Positions 37,601-48,453 of a DNA stretch of 64,000 nucleotides are shown here, in pieces. The notes beneath the pieces were generated by a model. The model was not told the DNA's origin, made no database searches, and worked only from the letters and a program-made list of their open reading frames with translations. Positions within the stretch are counted from its first letter, which is position 1; the number at the start of each line of letters is the position of its first letter. The position numbers and the translations under genes are program-made. The DNA comes from Buxus sempervirens (taxonomy: Eukaryota > Streptophyta > Magnoliopsida > Buxales > Buxaceae), in assembly GCA_947561395.2 (NCBI GenBank), contig OX387190.1, positions 10,534,858-10,598,857 of the forward strand. The letters are read 5' to 3'.

Positions 37601-38466
37601 GTAATGATTTTATGTATTTATTTGTTGTTGGATCACAATCTAGGGTATTTGATTTGACACAACACACAATCAACCTATGAAGACTTGGTTAGGCACATAA
37701 CATTTAGGATCTAACATTCCACCATACTTTTGTAGTAGACATTTAATCCAGCCTATAGTCACCCCCTCCCCTCCATGGCTCAAACCCAAGACATGATGCC
37801 TGCTCTCATACCATTTGTTGTGTGTTGTGTGTCTAATCATTGCACCAAAAGCCCTAGTACTTACGAAGACTTGGTTGATTAAGCACTAAACCTTTAGGAT
37901 CGTTATGCATAAATGCACGTATTCTCAAGTTAAGAATACACGCGTGTACATAGATACACATGCACGCATATGCTCACGCCCACAAGCACCTGCATACGCA
38001 CCCTCACACACTTAACGCATGTGAAGTACATATAAAGTAAAAAGGTCTGAGAGACGTTCCTCTTCTATCATACCTTCAAGCATGTAAAAGACATTATTCT
38101 CCGGAGTCCAGACCTCATAATATTTTAGACATTGACATTCTCATACTTACACTCCTGCTCTTGTGCTCTATAAACTGGTTGCTTAGAGTCTGTGTAGTAT
38201 AGTATAACTTTTCAAAGTAGAAACAATGTAGGAAAGTCAAAAAGTTCTAATTTGAAAAATTAAAAAGTAGTTTTGAAAAGTCGTACCAAAATTCTGCTTA
38301 GAAAAATTGAAAAATAACTTTGAAAAGTTATATCAAACAACTTCTTGACGTCAAAATGTGAAACACATCATCTGAAATGATGCGGAAGTATGTTAAACCC
38401 TTCTTGCAATGATTCACTACATCTTGGATAGCAATCAAGTGGCACAAAAAAAGACCAGCGAGCCTG
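37601..38466. other. Unassigned spacer with direct repeats
   Basis: The phrase GAAGACTTGGTT...TTTAGGATC occurs at about 37679-37712 and again at 37866-37900. Between them, minus-strand TGGTATGAGAGCAGGCATCA resembles a damaged tRNA-iMet primer site. This may be the remains of a very small LTR element (TRIM), but the case is weak. 37920-38010 is rich in ACGC/CACA dinucleotides. Confidence 0.3.
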
Positions 38467-38750
38467 CTATGGTAAAAGTTCCAAATCCAAATCCAAGCAT
38501 ATACTGCACAGCTTACACTGAAAAAGGTTCATACAAGTGTTGCTAAAAAAAGGCATAAGTTCTTCAGAAAAAAATCTAATACATCCATTGCAACGACAAT
38601 CCCTGGTTACACTGTAGAGATTAACACAACAATCCCAGCAGAATCTAGATGCCAAAAAGGACTGAAGATGAAGAACGGATAGTTACCGTTGGACTTCCCA
38701 ACTCGGGTGGTGCAGGATAGGCTCTCTTTATGATGCGAAATTTTAAAAAT

Positions 38751-39007
38751 TCAGCCTGGTCCAACCTTCGGAATATCATAATGCTCGCTCATATTTGCCA
38801 AGTACTGGTTAAAATCTTGGATTCTGTCACGGTGTGATTTTTTGGAAGACTTGACCAGCGTTTGGACGTCAAGTTGCTCCCTCTGCTCTATATACCGCTT
38901 CTCAGCTGGGGTGAGATGATCATCGTATGAAGCAGCGTGTCCTTCCTCATTAACTTTGTCGGTTTCATTCATGTCCTCAGCGGAATTGGTTGACAGTCCA
39001 CTTTCAC
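38751..39007 (-). CDS. FAM32A: FAM32A-like protein, last exon (partial gene)
   Basis: The minus-strand exon begins after a TTCTAG acceptor (39013-39008) and ends at TGA (38753-38751). It encodes ESGLSTNSAEDMNETDK..., then a DDHLTPAEKRYIEQ block, SHRDRIQDFNQYLANMSEHY and the terminal DIPKVGPG. That is the highly conserved C-terminal half of FAM32A/DUF1754 proteins, small nuclear proteins (FAM32A is found in catalytic spliceosomes). The family's N-terminus (a Lys-rich start encoded by an upstream exon) should lie at higher coordinates on this strand, but I could not find it before the retroelement cluster begins at 39465 or inside it. The gene is either split by a very long first intron or truncated. 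Its 3' UTR would extend toward about 38467. Confidence 0.85.
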
Positions 39008-39493
39008 CTAGAACCCAAAGTAGTTAAAGTATACAAGAATAGGATGGCCAAAAGTTAATTAAAAATTTTTATTGACAAAAAACAGAGATTAAATTTAGTT
39101 TGCAGTCCACTTACAGCTAAAACCCCCATAACTTACAGAAAAATATGATGGTCAACGAAAAAGTAGGAAAAAATCATATAAGACAGAGAATTGGAGTTCA
39201 TGTGATTAAAGATTCATGATATCATTAGAGAATATTCAGATTACGGTAAGGAGAATGCTTGTGGAACATGAGTATCAACTTTGGTAAGCCACCAAAGGAA
39301 AATATATATGGAACTATTCATTTTTATTTCTTTTACATGCTATCCGAGTCCCACCCCCTATCGTCTTGTCATGATACAGGTAAGGCTCTTTTCATTATTT
39401 TCCTAAAATCTTGGTAGAAGAATTCAATTTTTTCATTATTTTCCTAAGATGTCTTCACAAAAAACCCATGCTATCCGAGTCTCACCCCCTATT

Positions 39494-39507
39494 TGGTTTC
39501 AAAGCCA
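39494..39507 (+). promoter_or_regulatory. tRNA-iMet primer-binding site, element A (degenerate)
   Basis: TGGTTTCAAAGCCA matches the plant initiator-tRNA primer site TGGTATCAGAGCCA at 12 of 14 positions. It directly follows the end of the terminal repeat. Confidence 0.7.
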
Positions 39508-40432
39508 TAAACCAACCTTGAACACCTTAGACCAACCCCAACCGGTCCAGTTTCTATTCTCATTGGAGAAGATGACAACGACGGTACATGTCCTCATTAC
39601 TTTGTGTTTCGAGTACCATGGAACTCTGCCGTGTTCATCCATTATGGTGAGTTAACCCATAATGTCCCCTAGGTATGTGTATTTTGTCTTTTGTAACCAA
39701 ACCGATATGGAGAAAAGCATCAAACGGTAAGTACACCACTTACTATGTGTTTGAGCAGTACTAAATTTTTGCATGTTTTATCTGTTTATGGTTTTTGTGT
39801 TTTTACCATGGGTAAAACCCAACCTGTAGCCCCAGTTAGCTTAAGTCGAGATACATCTACAAAACACCAACAACGTTAAGCGTATGATTGATACCTCTTT
39901 GCTATGTGCAGTGAATCATCAAGAAACACCCAGTTCTTGGATGTTGTATCCTTTAAACTTCCTATTTAGTGTTTTTGTAATCGTAACTTGACGATTGCGT
40001 CTTTTGTTTTTCATGCATAATCATGTTTTAGCCCCATTTATCATTGTGCTAAACCAGTGAGTGTCTGTTTCTACTATGTTTTAAGAAAAAACAAAAAATA
40101 GTGTCATGTGTCTTTTTCTTTAACCACGTCTTTGTCTTCACAAAAGTCCAAAAATATTTAATGTAATTACTTTTGTGTCTTTTATTTTTACTTTTGTGTC
40201 CTGTTGAACCAAAAAGCAGGGGGGATGGTAAGAGAACAATTACTCCGATAACGATGACTAGATAGGTACAACCATAAGAGTACAACTACTTTTGCTTTGC
40301 TCACAAGTGAAGTGTTTTAAACATTTTTACCTTTGCTCTACTTTGTCCTACTCTTGTCCCCTATTTTGTTTTACACCATAATTCCTCCATTTACTTCTAG
40401 CATTGATTGTCCTTACTTTTCAAGGATCAAAA

Positions 40433-42538
40433 ATGACTCCCAGCTCTATTTTTTGCCAAAGAAAAGACCTACAAATCTTAAGAAAAAGATGGAGAAATTG
40501 CTCCACAGTTAGCAAATGCTAAAGTACTACAAACTGTTCTTAGCAGATTCAAGAAGGCATGTATGGCGTAAAGAGTTATCTTCCCAACAACGGATAGAGA
40601 TCAGAGATGCTTGGCTAGAGCACATCATCCTCACACATGATGCAATTGGCCTGATGGATTTCTCAGAATCCAAGTTTCTAAAGGCTAGGCCAATCATAGA
40701 TGTAGCAAAAGCCGCTAAGTGGTGGTCTAATCCTGACAACAAACTACTGTCACCATTAGTGTTTCCTCCTTCCGCAGCTATTAAAACAGAGAATAACATT
40801 GTGGCCACTCCTATTCTAAAGATTCCTACAAATCCTGAGCAGCAAACTCTAAATGAAATCTTACATCAACAGCTTGGACAAATACTGCTCTTAAAGCCTT
40901 GGACGAAAATATTGGTCCTGATCTGCACCAAGATATCCAAGATCTTAAAAGATCTGTTGATAAACTGAAGACTGCTAATCAACCAGTCCATATGCTAGCA
41001 ATCCACCTGGGATCAAATTCTGAAAAGGAGTATGACATTGAACCCTCCTCTCCTCAAAGGATGAGAGAAAGGCATCATGATACGGGTAAGGTTTTACAAC
41101 TTACCCCACAGTTTCATCCTACCCCTTCTTATCCATTATCTACTCAAGGTGCTTATCCTACGGGTAAGGCTTTACAACTTACCCTACAGTTTCATCCTAC
41201 CCCTTCCTATCCATTCTCTACTCAAGGTGCTTATCCTAAACCCCTTGCTGAAAAGCACTTTAACCAAGAACCTCCTTCTAACGCCAAGAATGTCATTCAC
41301 GGCTTTGAATTTGTTTCAAACTATGAACCAAGACCAGTCATGAAAACCAAAAGACCTAAGTCTAGAAACCCTCATCTCCTTGTCCTAATCGAAGACACTC
41401 GAAGAGAAAACCCCAATACTGTACATATATTTCCCCTTCGGAAATCCCGACCTTGTCCTACCCCAATAGACCTCTCTATTGTTGATCACCTAACCAATTT
41501 TAGTGGATTCGATGGAACATCAATTTATCCATGGTCTTTAGATGGCATGAATGGTGAACAGATCTACAGGATGATTAGTCTGATGGCATCCTGTGTCAAT
41601 GCCATCGTACTCAAAGGTGGAAATCAGCAAGACGCCTTTAATATCCTTACTCAAGGATTTATTGGCACTTTACAAGAATGGTGGTTCAATGCAGTACCAG
41701 ATGAAGTTAAAGTTCAACTATATTGGTCTATCAGAAGAACCATGAGCAATGAATTTGAAGTTGATACATATGGCCGACCAGTCTACAATTCTGCGGCTGT
41801 TCTTCTTTCCACTATCAGGCTGCACTTCTGTGGTGATGATCTCTCTCTCTAGGAGACATCAAACCATTCTTATGAATCTAAAAATTTCCACTCTGCAGGA
41901 TTATAACTGGTACAAGACAATCTGGATGTCTCGTATCTTTAAGGTGGAAATTCCTCTTACCACCTTCTGGAAGGAAAAGTTTATTGCAGGGCTTCCCCGA
42001 GGCTTCTCAACTCTTATCCAAGAAAAGATTAGCCCTCAAGATCTCTAGTCCATTTCTTATGGAAATCTGTTTGGTTTCGTGGACAAAGAACTTGCAGAAT
42101 ATTGTGCACGTGAAAGACAAAAAAGAAATGAGAAAAAAATATCTGAACTTCGAAAAAGGAGATAGCTATGAACAGTTGGACATGGAGCACTGTGTTACGA
42201 AAGTACAGAAAAAACGACCCAAGAAAAAGAAAGAGCGCAGAGAGCCAAAGCATCCTAAGCCTCAACCAAGAATGAAGCCTAGAAAAGATTCAGGCTTATG
42301 TTACAAATGTCGCAAACCCGGACACATGGATAAGGAATGTCTTGATAAGCAAGTTCAGATACTTGAAATAGAAAATGTACATTCCCCTTGTTCTTCTTGT
42401 CTCCCAGGGGAGGAAGGTACATGTGCAAACTACCAAGAAAAAATAATGCAGATGCAAATACAGGCATATGAGGCAAAACCAAAGACAAAGAGATTACTGA
42501 TTCAGACTCCTCTTCCTCGTCTGGATATGCAGTAATCG
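40433..42538 (+). pseudogene. Capsid-like protein with CCHC zinc knuckle (decayed, caulimovirid-type)
   Basis: The start region is broken by a stop and a frameshift. The longest segments are 40516-40968, 40899-41852, 41749-42048 and 41984-42535, in changing frames. The central part has the W...LDGM...I...M and GFxGxxxxWW arrangement (41520-41690) seen in caulimovirid capsids. A FWKEKFIAGLP block at about 41970-42000 is also strongly family-like. A CCHC knuckle CYKCRKPGHMDKEC lies at about 42298-42340, just after a Lys/Arg-rich stretch. In a live virus such a protein would package nucleic acid. Here it is an inactive genomic relic. Gag of an unusual LTR element is the alternative reading. Confidence 0.65.
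41082..41237 (+). repeat. 78-bp in-frame tandem duplication in the capsid-like frame
   Basis: Units 41082-41159 and 41160-41237, each 26 codons, starting ACGGGTAAGG and ending GGTGCTTATCCT. The inverted copy B has only one unit at the matching place, so this duplication is specific to copy A. Confidence 0.85.
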
Positions 42539-42540
42539 GC

Positions 42541-43324
42541 ATGATGCTAGGAAAAGGTAAAGAAACTCTTTTTGATCCGAAGCATTATGTTCAAATGAGA
42601 GATATTGATGCCCTCACAGAAAAGCATATTAAGGGCAACCAACCCCTTACCAAAAATGAGTTCCATAACTCAATCAGAGGACTTCAAGAACAGATTATGG
42701 TGCTACAAGAACGGATGTGTATACTTGAACATCGGCCGCACTGTCCTCATTCTCCATCCTCCTCTAAAGATGAAGCAGAAACCCCAAGAAGTTTTGTGGG
42801 TTCTTTTTCTGAAGTTATGCAGAGGTACGTTATCAGGCTCACACTTATCTTTCAAAATTTGCAAGTGGAAACCTTTGCACTTCTAAATACTGGAGCAGAT
42901 TATAACTACCTTAAACAAAGGCTTGTCCCCTCTGTTGAAAGAATTCCCGGAGGAAAACAGTACATGGGATAAATGGAATCCCAACCTCCTCAACTTCTTA
43001 AGCTGTCAATGTAAAAACTCAACCTCAAGACGGCCATTATTATCCCTTGACTACCTCTTATTTGAGCATCTAGAATATGATGTTATTCTTGGGAGACCTT
43101 TCCTGAACCTTTTTGTGCCATTTACATTCACTTCAAAACAATTTTCTGGACAATACAATGAGAAGTCTTTCATCTTTCCGTTCCTCCAACAAGACTTTCC
43201 TTCCTCAAGACCATTTACCTTCACTTCAAAATAATTTTCTGGACAATACAATGAGAAGTCTTTCATCTTTCCATTCCTCCAACAAGACTTTCCTTCCTCA
43301 GGACCAAAGGGTTTAAACTTCGTT
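42541..43324 (+). pseudogene. Retropepsin-like aspartic protease region (decayed)
   Basis: 42541-42972 ends with a protease start FALLNTGADYNYL, where the catalytic DTGA-type motif reads NTGA. The C-terminal retropepsin signature DVILGRPFL follows in another frame at about 43078-43104. A coiled-coil-like segment (residues 35-65 of the first frame: LQEQIMVLQERMCILE) precedes it. With the active-site Asp changed and a frameshift between halves, it cannot be an active protease. Position after the CCHC knuckle fits the gag/capsid-protease order. Confidence 0.65.
43118..43303 (+). repeat. 93-bp in-frame tandem duplication
   Basis: Two units (43118-43210, 43211-43303), 31 codons each, starting CCATTTAC(A/C)TTCACTTCAA. 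They lie immediately after the protease flap motif and differ at only a few positions, so the duplication is fairly recent compared with the rest of the element. Confidence 0.9.
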
Positions 43325-43327
43325 GGA

Positions 43328-44375
43328 ATGTTAACCAGTCCGCCTAATTCCCTAGACAGACCATCACCAAGGTCTATCCACTATTATTGTGAAACACCTA
43401 TGGGGGATTTGGTTCTTTCTTCTCTTCCTGAACCACTAGACCAGTCTCCTTGGCAAGCTGCCAATCAGTTGCTTGGGAAAATGAATTTTCAAGGTGAAAG
43501 GAGCCTCATTGATTGGAAGGTTGCTCATCAGATTCTAAGAGCAACAGATTCTGCATACCTCAAGATTCATCAAAATGCAGAAGATGAGATTAGTCATTCT
43601 GTGCTTATTCTCAAATGAGTTTTATGTTGGAAGCATTGGGCAAACAAGTACCATACAAAGACAATGCATGAGATCCGCAACATTGGAGGAATCTCAGTAA
43701 ATTATCTAAGGTACAAGGTCGCTTTCTTTGAAGCTTTTCATGTTGAAAATTCGGCCAGAACCCATACATGGTTTATTATTTTAGGAAGAACTTTTAATTA
43801 TGGGACAAGACCACTCTGGTTTAAAATACTGGTGGCCTAAATTTGGGATTACAGAAGATGGACTACCACTGGACATTGCAAAAGAGATAGCTTCTAGTAA
43901 GGTAATGGACCCTACTATTTATCCCAGTCACAAAATTATTTTTCATTTGTGGAAATAGGCATGCCCATGGATCCTAAAGTGGACTTATGAAATGAGAGCC
44001 CGAAAGCAAAATTATCAGCTATACAGGACCTACAAAACCAGATGGTATACTCCTACGGTCCCTCCAGCAGAACAAAATTTATCACAAGAATCTCAATATC
44101 GTCCTTCAATGGAAGAAGCAATGCAATGGGCAAAAAGACATCTACCCAGGGTCCGTGAATACAGGAATAATGATTTAACTCCCTCTTACAATTCTAATTT
44201 CTACTTCAGTTGGACTCCAAGTATGATGAAGGCAAAAGAAAGGCTCAAAGAAGAATCAACTGCAGATTCCAAAAGAATTTTTCCAAGAGAGAGTAAACAT
44301 TTCAAAGCATCCAAAGGAGAATCATCGAAAAATCCTTTCATAATTGAGTTTTCTTCAGATGAAGATATTCGATAG
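43328..44375 (+). pseudogene. Unrecognised coding remnants downstream of the protease
   Basis: Open stretches 43328-43618 and 43992-44375 are separated by broken sequence. The first contains LDQSPWQAANQLLGK and WKVAHQILRATDSAYLKIH. The second is rich in charged residues and ends SSDEDIR-stop about 35 nt before the purine tract. I recognise no RT, RNase H or integrase motif. They occupy the place where pol would be expected, so either pol was deleted or this family never carried it. Confidence 0.4.
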
Positions 44376-44686
44376 TGATGGTTACTTTTGTAGAAGTAAA
44401 GATTCCCTTGGGAGAGAGAGTGCTCACTTTATATAAAGCAGAAGAACATATTCTCTGCATGGTGTTTCTATAGGCTTTAGTAGAAAGATGGGATGCCAGC
44501 TATGGTTGTAATAACTAAAGTGTCTACATTTGGTGGATGCTAAGTCAGGTGGGGATGCTCACATAGTGTCTTGTAATAATTAAAGTATTCACTTTCGGTG
44601 GATGCTGAGTCAAGTGGGAATGCCCACATAGTGTCTTGTAATGATGGTACCTGAGCTCTGATGTGACAACCAAGGTTGGGATCCTC

Positions 44687-44694
44687 TATACAAG
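44687..44694 (+). promoter_or_regulatory. TATA-like element of the terminal repeat
   Basis: TATACAAG follows the 65-bp repeats at a promoter-like spacing. The homologous minus-strand copy reads TATATAAG at 52129-52122, which suggests the + copy is a one-base decay. Confidence 0.45.
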
Positions 44695-45184
44695 GGATAC
44701 TCTTGAAAGAAGAGGCAACACTAGCTTGAGCTTGAAAGAGCCCTTGCAGTAGTGGTGCCCCTTTCCTTTAGGAGTTTTCTCCTTCTTTAGAGTCACCTCC
44801 TAGCCTAGGTTCAAAGGAGTGTTCCCAATTCGCCCCCTTGGCTTGGTAGGTGCATCAATGTCGGTGATTTGTTCGATCACCAAAGTCTTTTCGGTGTGTT
44901 TTTTTTAGTCCAGTTTTTAGTTTGTTTTCAATGAGTTTATCTTGAGTCTGTAATTTCAGTTCTGTTGTTACAAGTTTGTTTTAGTAAATATATTTCCAGT
45001 GTGTTTGTTTCATCTTCTTTTTTTAGTTCTATTTCTGTTTACATTTTAGAAAGAAAAAAGAAATTTTCATATTTATTTGTTTTTATTAGAGTATTGTTTA
45101 AGCATTCTGTTTCGCATATCCATGAGTCCAAGCCTCCATTAGAGTCCTTAAGGAACCACAGGTCTTAGGTTTAGAAGTTGTTAG

Positions 45185-45514
45185 CAGTGTTTACAGTTTC
45201 GGCAGCACACCGTTTTATTGGAGGTAACGATGCAATTCTGAAGGGGAAAATCGCTTAATTGCATCGCTGGCGATTTTTGGCGACGTTCTAGAGAAACGGA
45301 GCGGCGTACCGAACGAAACGGGCGAAACAAGGGAGAGAAATGAAAATTTGTTCATTTTTTATTAGCGAAACGAAGCGGTGTGCCAGCAAAATTTCCTCAA
45401 AAATCCAATTTTTGTCCACTTTTTGCCCTTTTTATTTTTCCGCCATTTCGGCGTGCTGGCAAAATTTTGTTTTGGGCGATGGGCCGCCCATTGGCACCCA
45501 AACGGTAAACCTTG
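45185..45514 (+). mobile_element. hAT-type MITE 1 (330 bp)
   Basis: Flanked by a perfect 8-bp target duplication GTTGTTAG (45177-45184 and 45515-45522). The ends are imperfect TIRs: CAGTGTTTACAGTTTCGG against the reverse of the right end CAAGGTTTACCGTTTGGG. It is inserted in the terminal repeat; the empty-site sequence (AAGTTGTTAGGTCGTAGTG) is visible in another copy at 48285-48303. The interior is rich in CGAAACG/GGCGA motifs. No coding capacity. Confidence 0.9.
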
Positions 45515-45804
45515 GTTGTTAGGTTGTAGTGTTGTAAACTGGCAAAGTAACAAAAGAGAAAGTGTCTCTGTTGGTTGGCGGTCTGGCTTGTCATTAGGAA
45601 GGCTTAGATGTGAAACAAGAGACAGCAAGTAGGAAGCCATAAGTAAGGGAAATGAAGCCGATTAAAAGCCGCAAAGCCATTAAGAGTGAAGAAGGCATCA
45701 AAGGCGTAGTAAACCCGAGAAAGGCATACAAAAGAGTCGTGTGCAACCCATAGGAGGCCAGCAGTAACTGTAAAGCCCATGTTATCCGAGTCCCACCCCC
45801 TATC

Positions 45805-45818
45805 TGGTATCAAAGCCA
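45805..45818 (+). promoter_or_regulatory. tRNA-iMet primer-binding site after terminal repeat
   Basis: TGGTATCAAAGCCA matches the initiator-tRNA primer site at 13 of 14 positions. It is joined directly to an inverted capsid fragment at 45819, so it marks the start of a second, rearranged element. Confidence 0.75.
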
Positions 45819-48149
45819 GATAGCATCGAATCCACTAAAATTGGTTGGGTGATCAACAATAGAGAGGTCTATTGGGATAGGATGAGATCAGGATTTCCGA
45901 AGGAAAAATATATGTCCAGTATTGGGGTTTTCTCTACGAGGGTCTCCGGTTATGACAAGGAAATGAGGGTTTCTAGACTTAGGTCTTTTGATTTTCATGA
46001 CTGGTCTCGATTCATAGTCAGAAACAAACTCAAAGCCATGAATGACATTCTTGGCGGTAGAAAGAGATTCTTGGTAAAAGTGGTTTTTAGAAAGGGGTTT
46101 GGGATAAGCACCTTGAGTAGAGAATGGATAGGAAGGGTAGGATTAAACTGTGGAGTAAGTTGTAAAGCCTTACCCGTATCATGATGCCTTTCTTTCATCC
46201 TTTGAGGAAAGGAGGGTTCAATGTCAGACTCCTTTTTAGAATCTGATCTTAGGTGGACTGCTGGCATATGGACTGGTTGATTAGCAGTCTTCAGTTTATC
46301 AACAGATCTTTTGAGATCTTGGATATCTTGGTGCAGATCAGGACCAATCTTTTCGTCCAAGGCTTTAAGAGCAGTATTTGTCCAATTCAGCTGTTGGTGT
46401 AAGATTTCATTTGGAGTCTGCTGCTTAGGATCTATAGAAATCTTCACAATAGGAGTGGCCACAATGTTATCCTCTATTTTAATCAAGGTTTTGAGTTTTG
46501 GTGCCGGTGGGCGTGCCGATCCCTGAAAAAATCAGCACGCTGTAACTGGTTAAAAAATTGATTTTTTTTATTCTATCGAAATTTCGCCGACACGCTGCTA
46601 AAAATAGCAACTGAAAATTTTTAAAAAAATCAATTTTTCCTCTATTTATCGCCTATTTCGCTCGTTTCGGCCCATTTCGCTCAACACACCGCCCCATTTC
46701 ATCGACACACCACAAAAAAATCGCTCGATTTGCAAATAAGCGATTTCCCCCGTCGAAACGCATCGATACTTTTAAAAAAATGAAATTTCGGCGGCACGCC
46801 ACTATAAACCTTGTTTTTAATAGCTGCGAAAGAAGGAAACACTGATGGTGGCAGTGGTTTGTTGTCAAAATTAGACCACTACTTAGTTGCTTTTGCTACA
46901 GCTATGATTGGCCTAGCCTTTAGAAACTTGGATTCTGAGAAATCCATTAGGCCAATTGCATCATGTGTGAGGATGATGTGCTCTAGCCAAGCATCTCTGA
47001 TCTCTATCTATTGTTGGGAAGCGATCTCTTTACGCCATACATGCCTTCTTGAATCTACTAAGAATAGTTTGTAATGCTTTAGCATTTGCCAACTGTGGAG
47101 CAATTTCTCCATCTTTTTCTTAAGATCTATAGGCCTTTTCTTTGGCAAAAAAATAGAGCTGGGAGTCATTTGTTATCCTTGAAAAGTAATAACAATCACT
47201 GCTAGAAGTAAATGGAGGAATCATGGAGTAAAACAACATAGGGGACAAGAGTAGGACAAAGTAGAGCAAAAGTAAAAATGTTTAAAACACTTCACTTGTG
47301 AGCAAAACAAAAGTAGTTGTACTCTTATGGTTGTACTTGAATAGCCGTCGTCGTCAGAGTAATTGTTCCCTTACTATCCCCCCTGCTTTTGGGTTCAACA
47401 GGACATAAAAGTAAAAATAAAAGACACAAAGGTAATTACATTAAATATTTTTGGATTTTTGTGAAGACAAAGACATGTGGGTATAAAAGACACATAATAC
47501 TCAAAGACATGTTGTAAAGAAAAAGACATAGTAGAAAAAGACACAACACTATTTTTTGTTTTTTCTTAAAACATAGTAGAAACAAACATTGACTGGTTTA
47601 GCACGATGATAAACGACACTAAAACACAATTATGCGTAAAAAATAAGAGACGCGATCACCAAGTTACGATCACAATAACACTAAATAGGAAGTTTAAAGG
47701 ATATAACATCCAAGAACTAGGCGTTCTTTGATGGCTCACAATATACAGCAAAAAGGTATCAATCATATGCTTAACGTTGTTAGTGTTTCGTAGATGTATC
47801 CCGACTTAAGCTAACTGGGGCTACGGGTTAGGTTTACCCATAGTAAAAACACAAAAACCATAACAGATAAAACATACAAAAACTCAGTACAACTCAAACA
47901 AATAGTAAGAGGTGTACCTACCGTTTAACGCTTTTCTCCATATAGGTTTGACTACACAAGACAAAACACACATACCTAGAGAACATTATGGGTTGACTCA
48001 CCATAATGGATGAACACGAAAGAACTCCATGGTGCTCAAAACACAAAGTAATGAGGACATGTACCGTCATTGTCTTCTCCGATGAGAATAGAAACTGGAC
48101 CGGTTGAGGTTGGTCTAAGGTGTTCAAGGTTGGCTTATGGTTTTTCATG
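45819..48149 (-). mobile_element. Retroelement B: inverted leader plus 5' capsid fragment
   Basis: On the minus strand, 48149-47171 is the same leader as in copies A, C and D. 47170-45819 is the 5' part of the capsid-type frame found in A, here with fewer breaks at its start. It lacks the primer site and everything downstream of the capsid centre. MITE 2 (46484-46813) interrupts it. A 163-codon open stretch (46486-45995) matches A from KIPTNPEQQTLNEILHQQL onwards. Confidence 0.8.
46484..46813 (-). mobile_element. hAT-type MITE 2 (330 bp)
   Basis: Same length and family as MITE 1, but in reverse orientation. The ends are CAAGGTTTTGAG and TATAAACCTTG, flanked by a near-perfect 8-bp duplication (ATTTTAAT at 46476-46483, TTTTTAAT at 46814-46821). 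The empty site is visible in copy A near 40780 as the reverse of GTTTTAATAGCTGCGG. Shared interior phrases with MITE 1 include a GATGC...GGGGAAA(A)TCGCTTA block. Non-coding. Confidence 0.88.
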
Positions 48150-48453
48150 TTTACTTGTTTTACAAATTTTAATTTGAGTATGTTTTAAGCTTCCATTTGA
48201 GTGTTGTTTAAGCATTCTGTTTCCCATATCCATGAGTCAGAGCCTCCATTAGAGTCATTAAGGAACCACAGGTCCCAGGTTTAAAAGTTGTTAGGTCGTA
48301 GTGTTGTAAACAGGCAAAGTGCGAAGAAAGAAGGTGTCTCTGTTGGTTGACGGTCTAGCTTGTCATTAGGAAGCCTTAGATGGGAAACAAGAGACTGTAA
48401 GTAGGAAGCCATAAGTAAGGGAAATGAAGCCGATTAAAAGCCGCAAAGCCATT

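Larger units (their letters stand above)
39465..45804 (+). mobile_element. Retroelement A: leader plus capsid/protease gene set, 3' terminal repeat
   Basis: Order: a remnant of the terminal repeat end (TATCCGAGTCTCACCCCCTA), a primer site (39494-39507), a ~0.9-kb leader (39508-40432), degenerate coding sequence (40433-44375), a purine tract GGGAGAGAGAG (44410-44420) and a 3' terminal repeat (44421-45804, interrupted by a MITE). The coding part resembles the capsid, CCHC knuckle and aspartic protease of caulimovirids. No RT or RNase H was recognised after the protease. The terminal repeats could be LTRs or the redundant intergenic region of an integrated pararetrovirus; they do not end in a clear CA. 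Multiple frameshifts make it non-functional. Confidence 0.75.
44421..45804 (+). repeat. 3' terminal repeat of element A
   Basis: Starts TGCTCACTTTATATAAAGC just after the purine tract and ends CCCACCCCCTATC before a new primer site. Without the inserted MITE and its duplicated target it is about 1,046 bp. It contains 65-bp tandem repeats (44506-44570, 44571-44635 and a partial third) with GGTGGATGCT(A/G)AGTCA cores, resembling upstream promoter enhancers, then a TATA-like TATACAAG at 44687-44694. The minus-strand copy at 52395-51613 has a better TATATAAG. A CTAGCCTAGGTTC(A/G)AAGGAG block lies further downstream. Confidence 0.65.

Noticed and set aside
40049..40285. Antisense ORF in the leader, with a relative at 58247-58507
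   Set aside because: The similarity is explained by the leader itself being a repeat; composition is Lys/Thr-rich low complexity with no domain.
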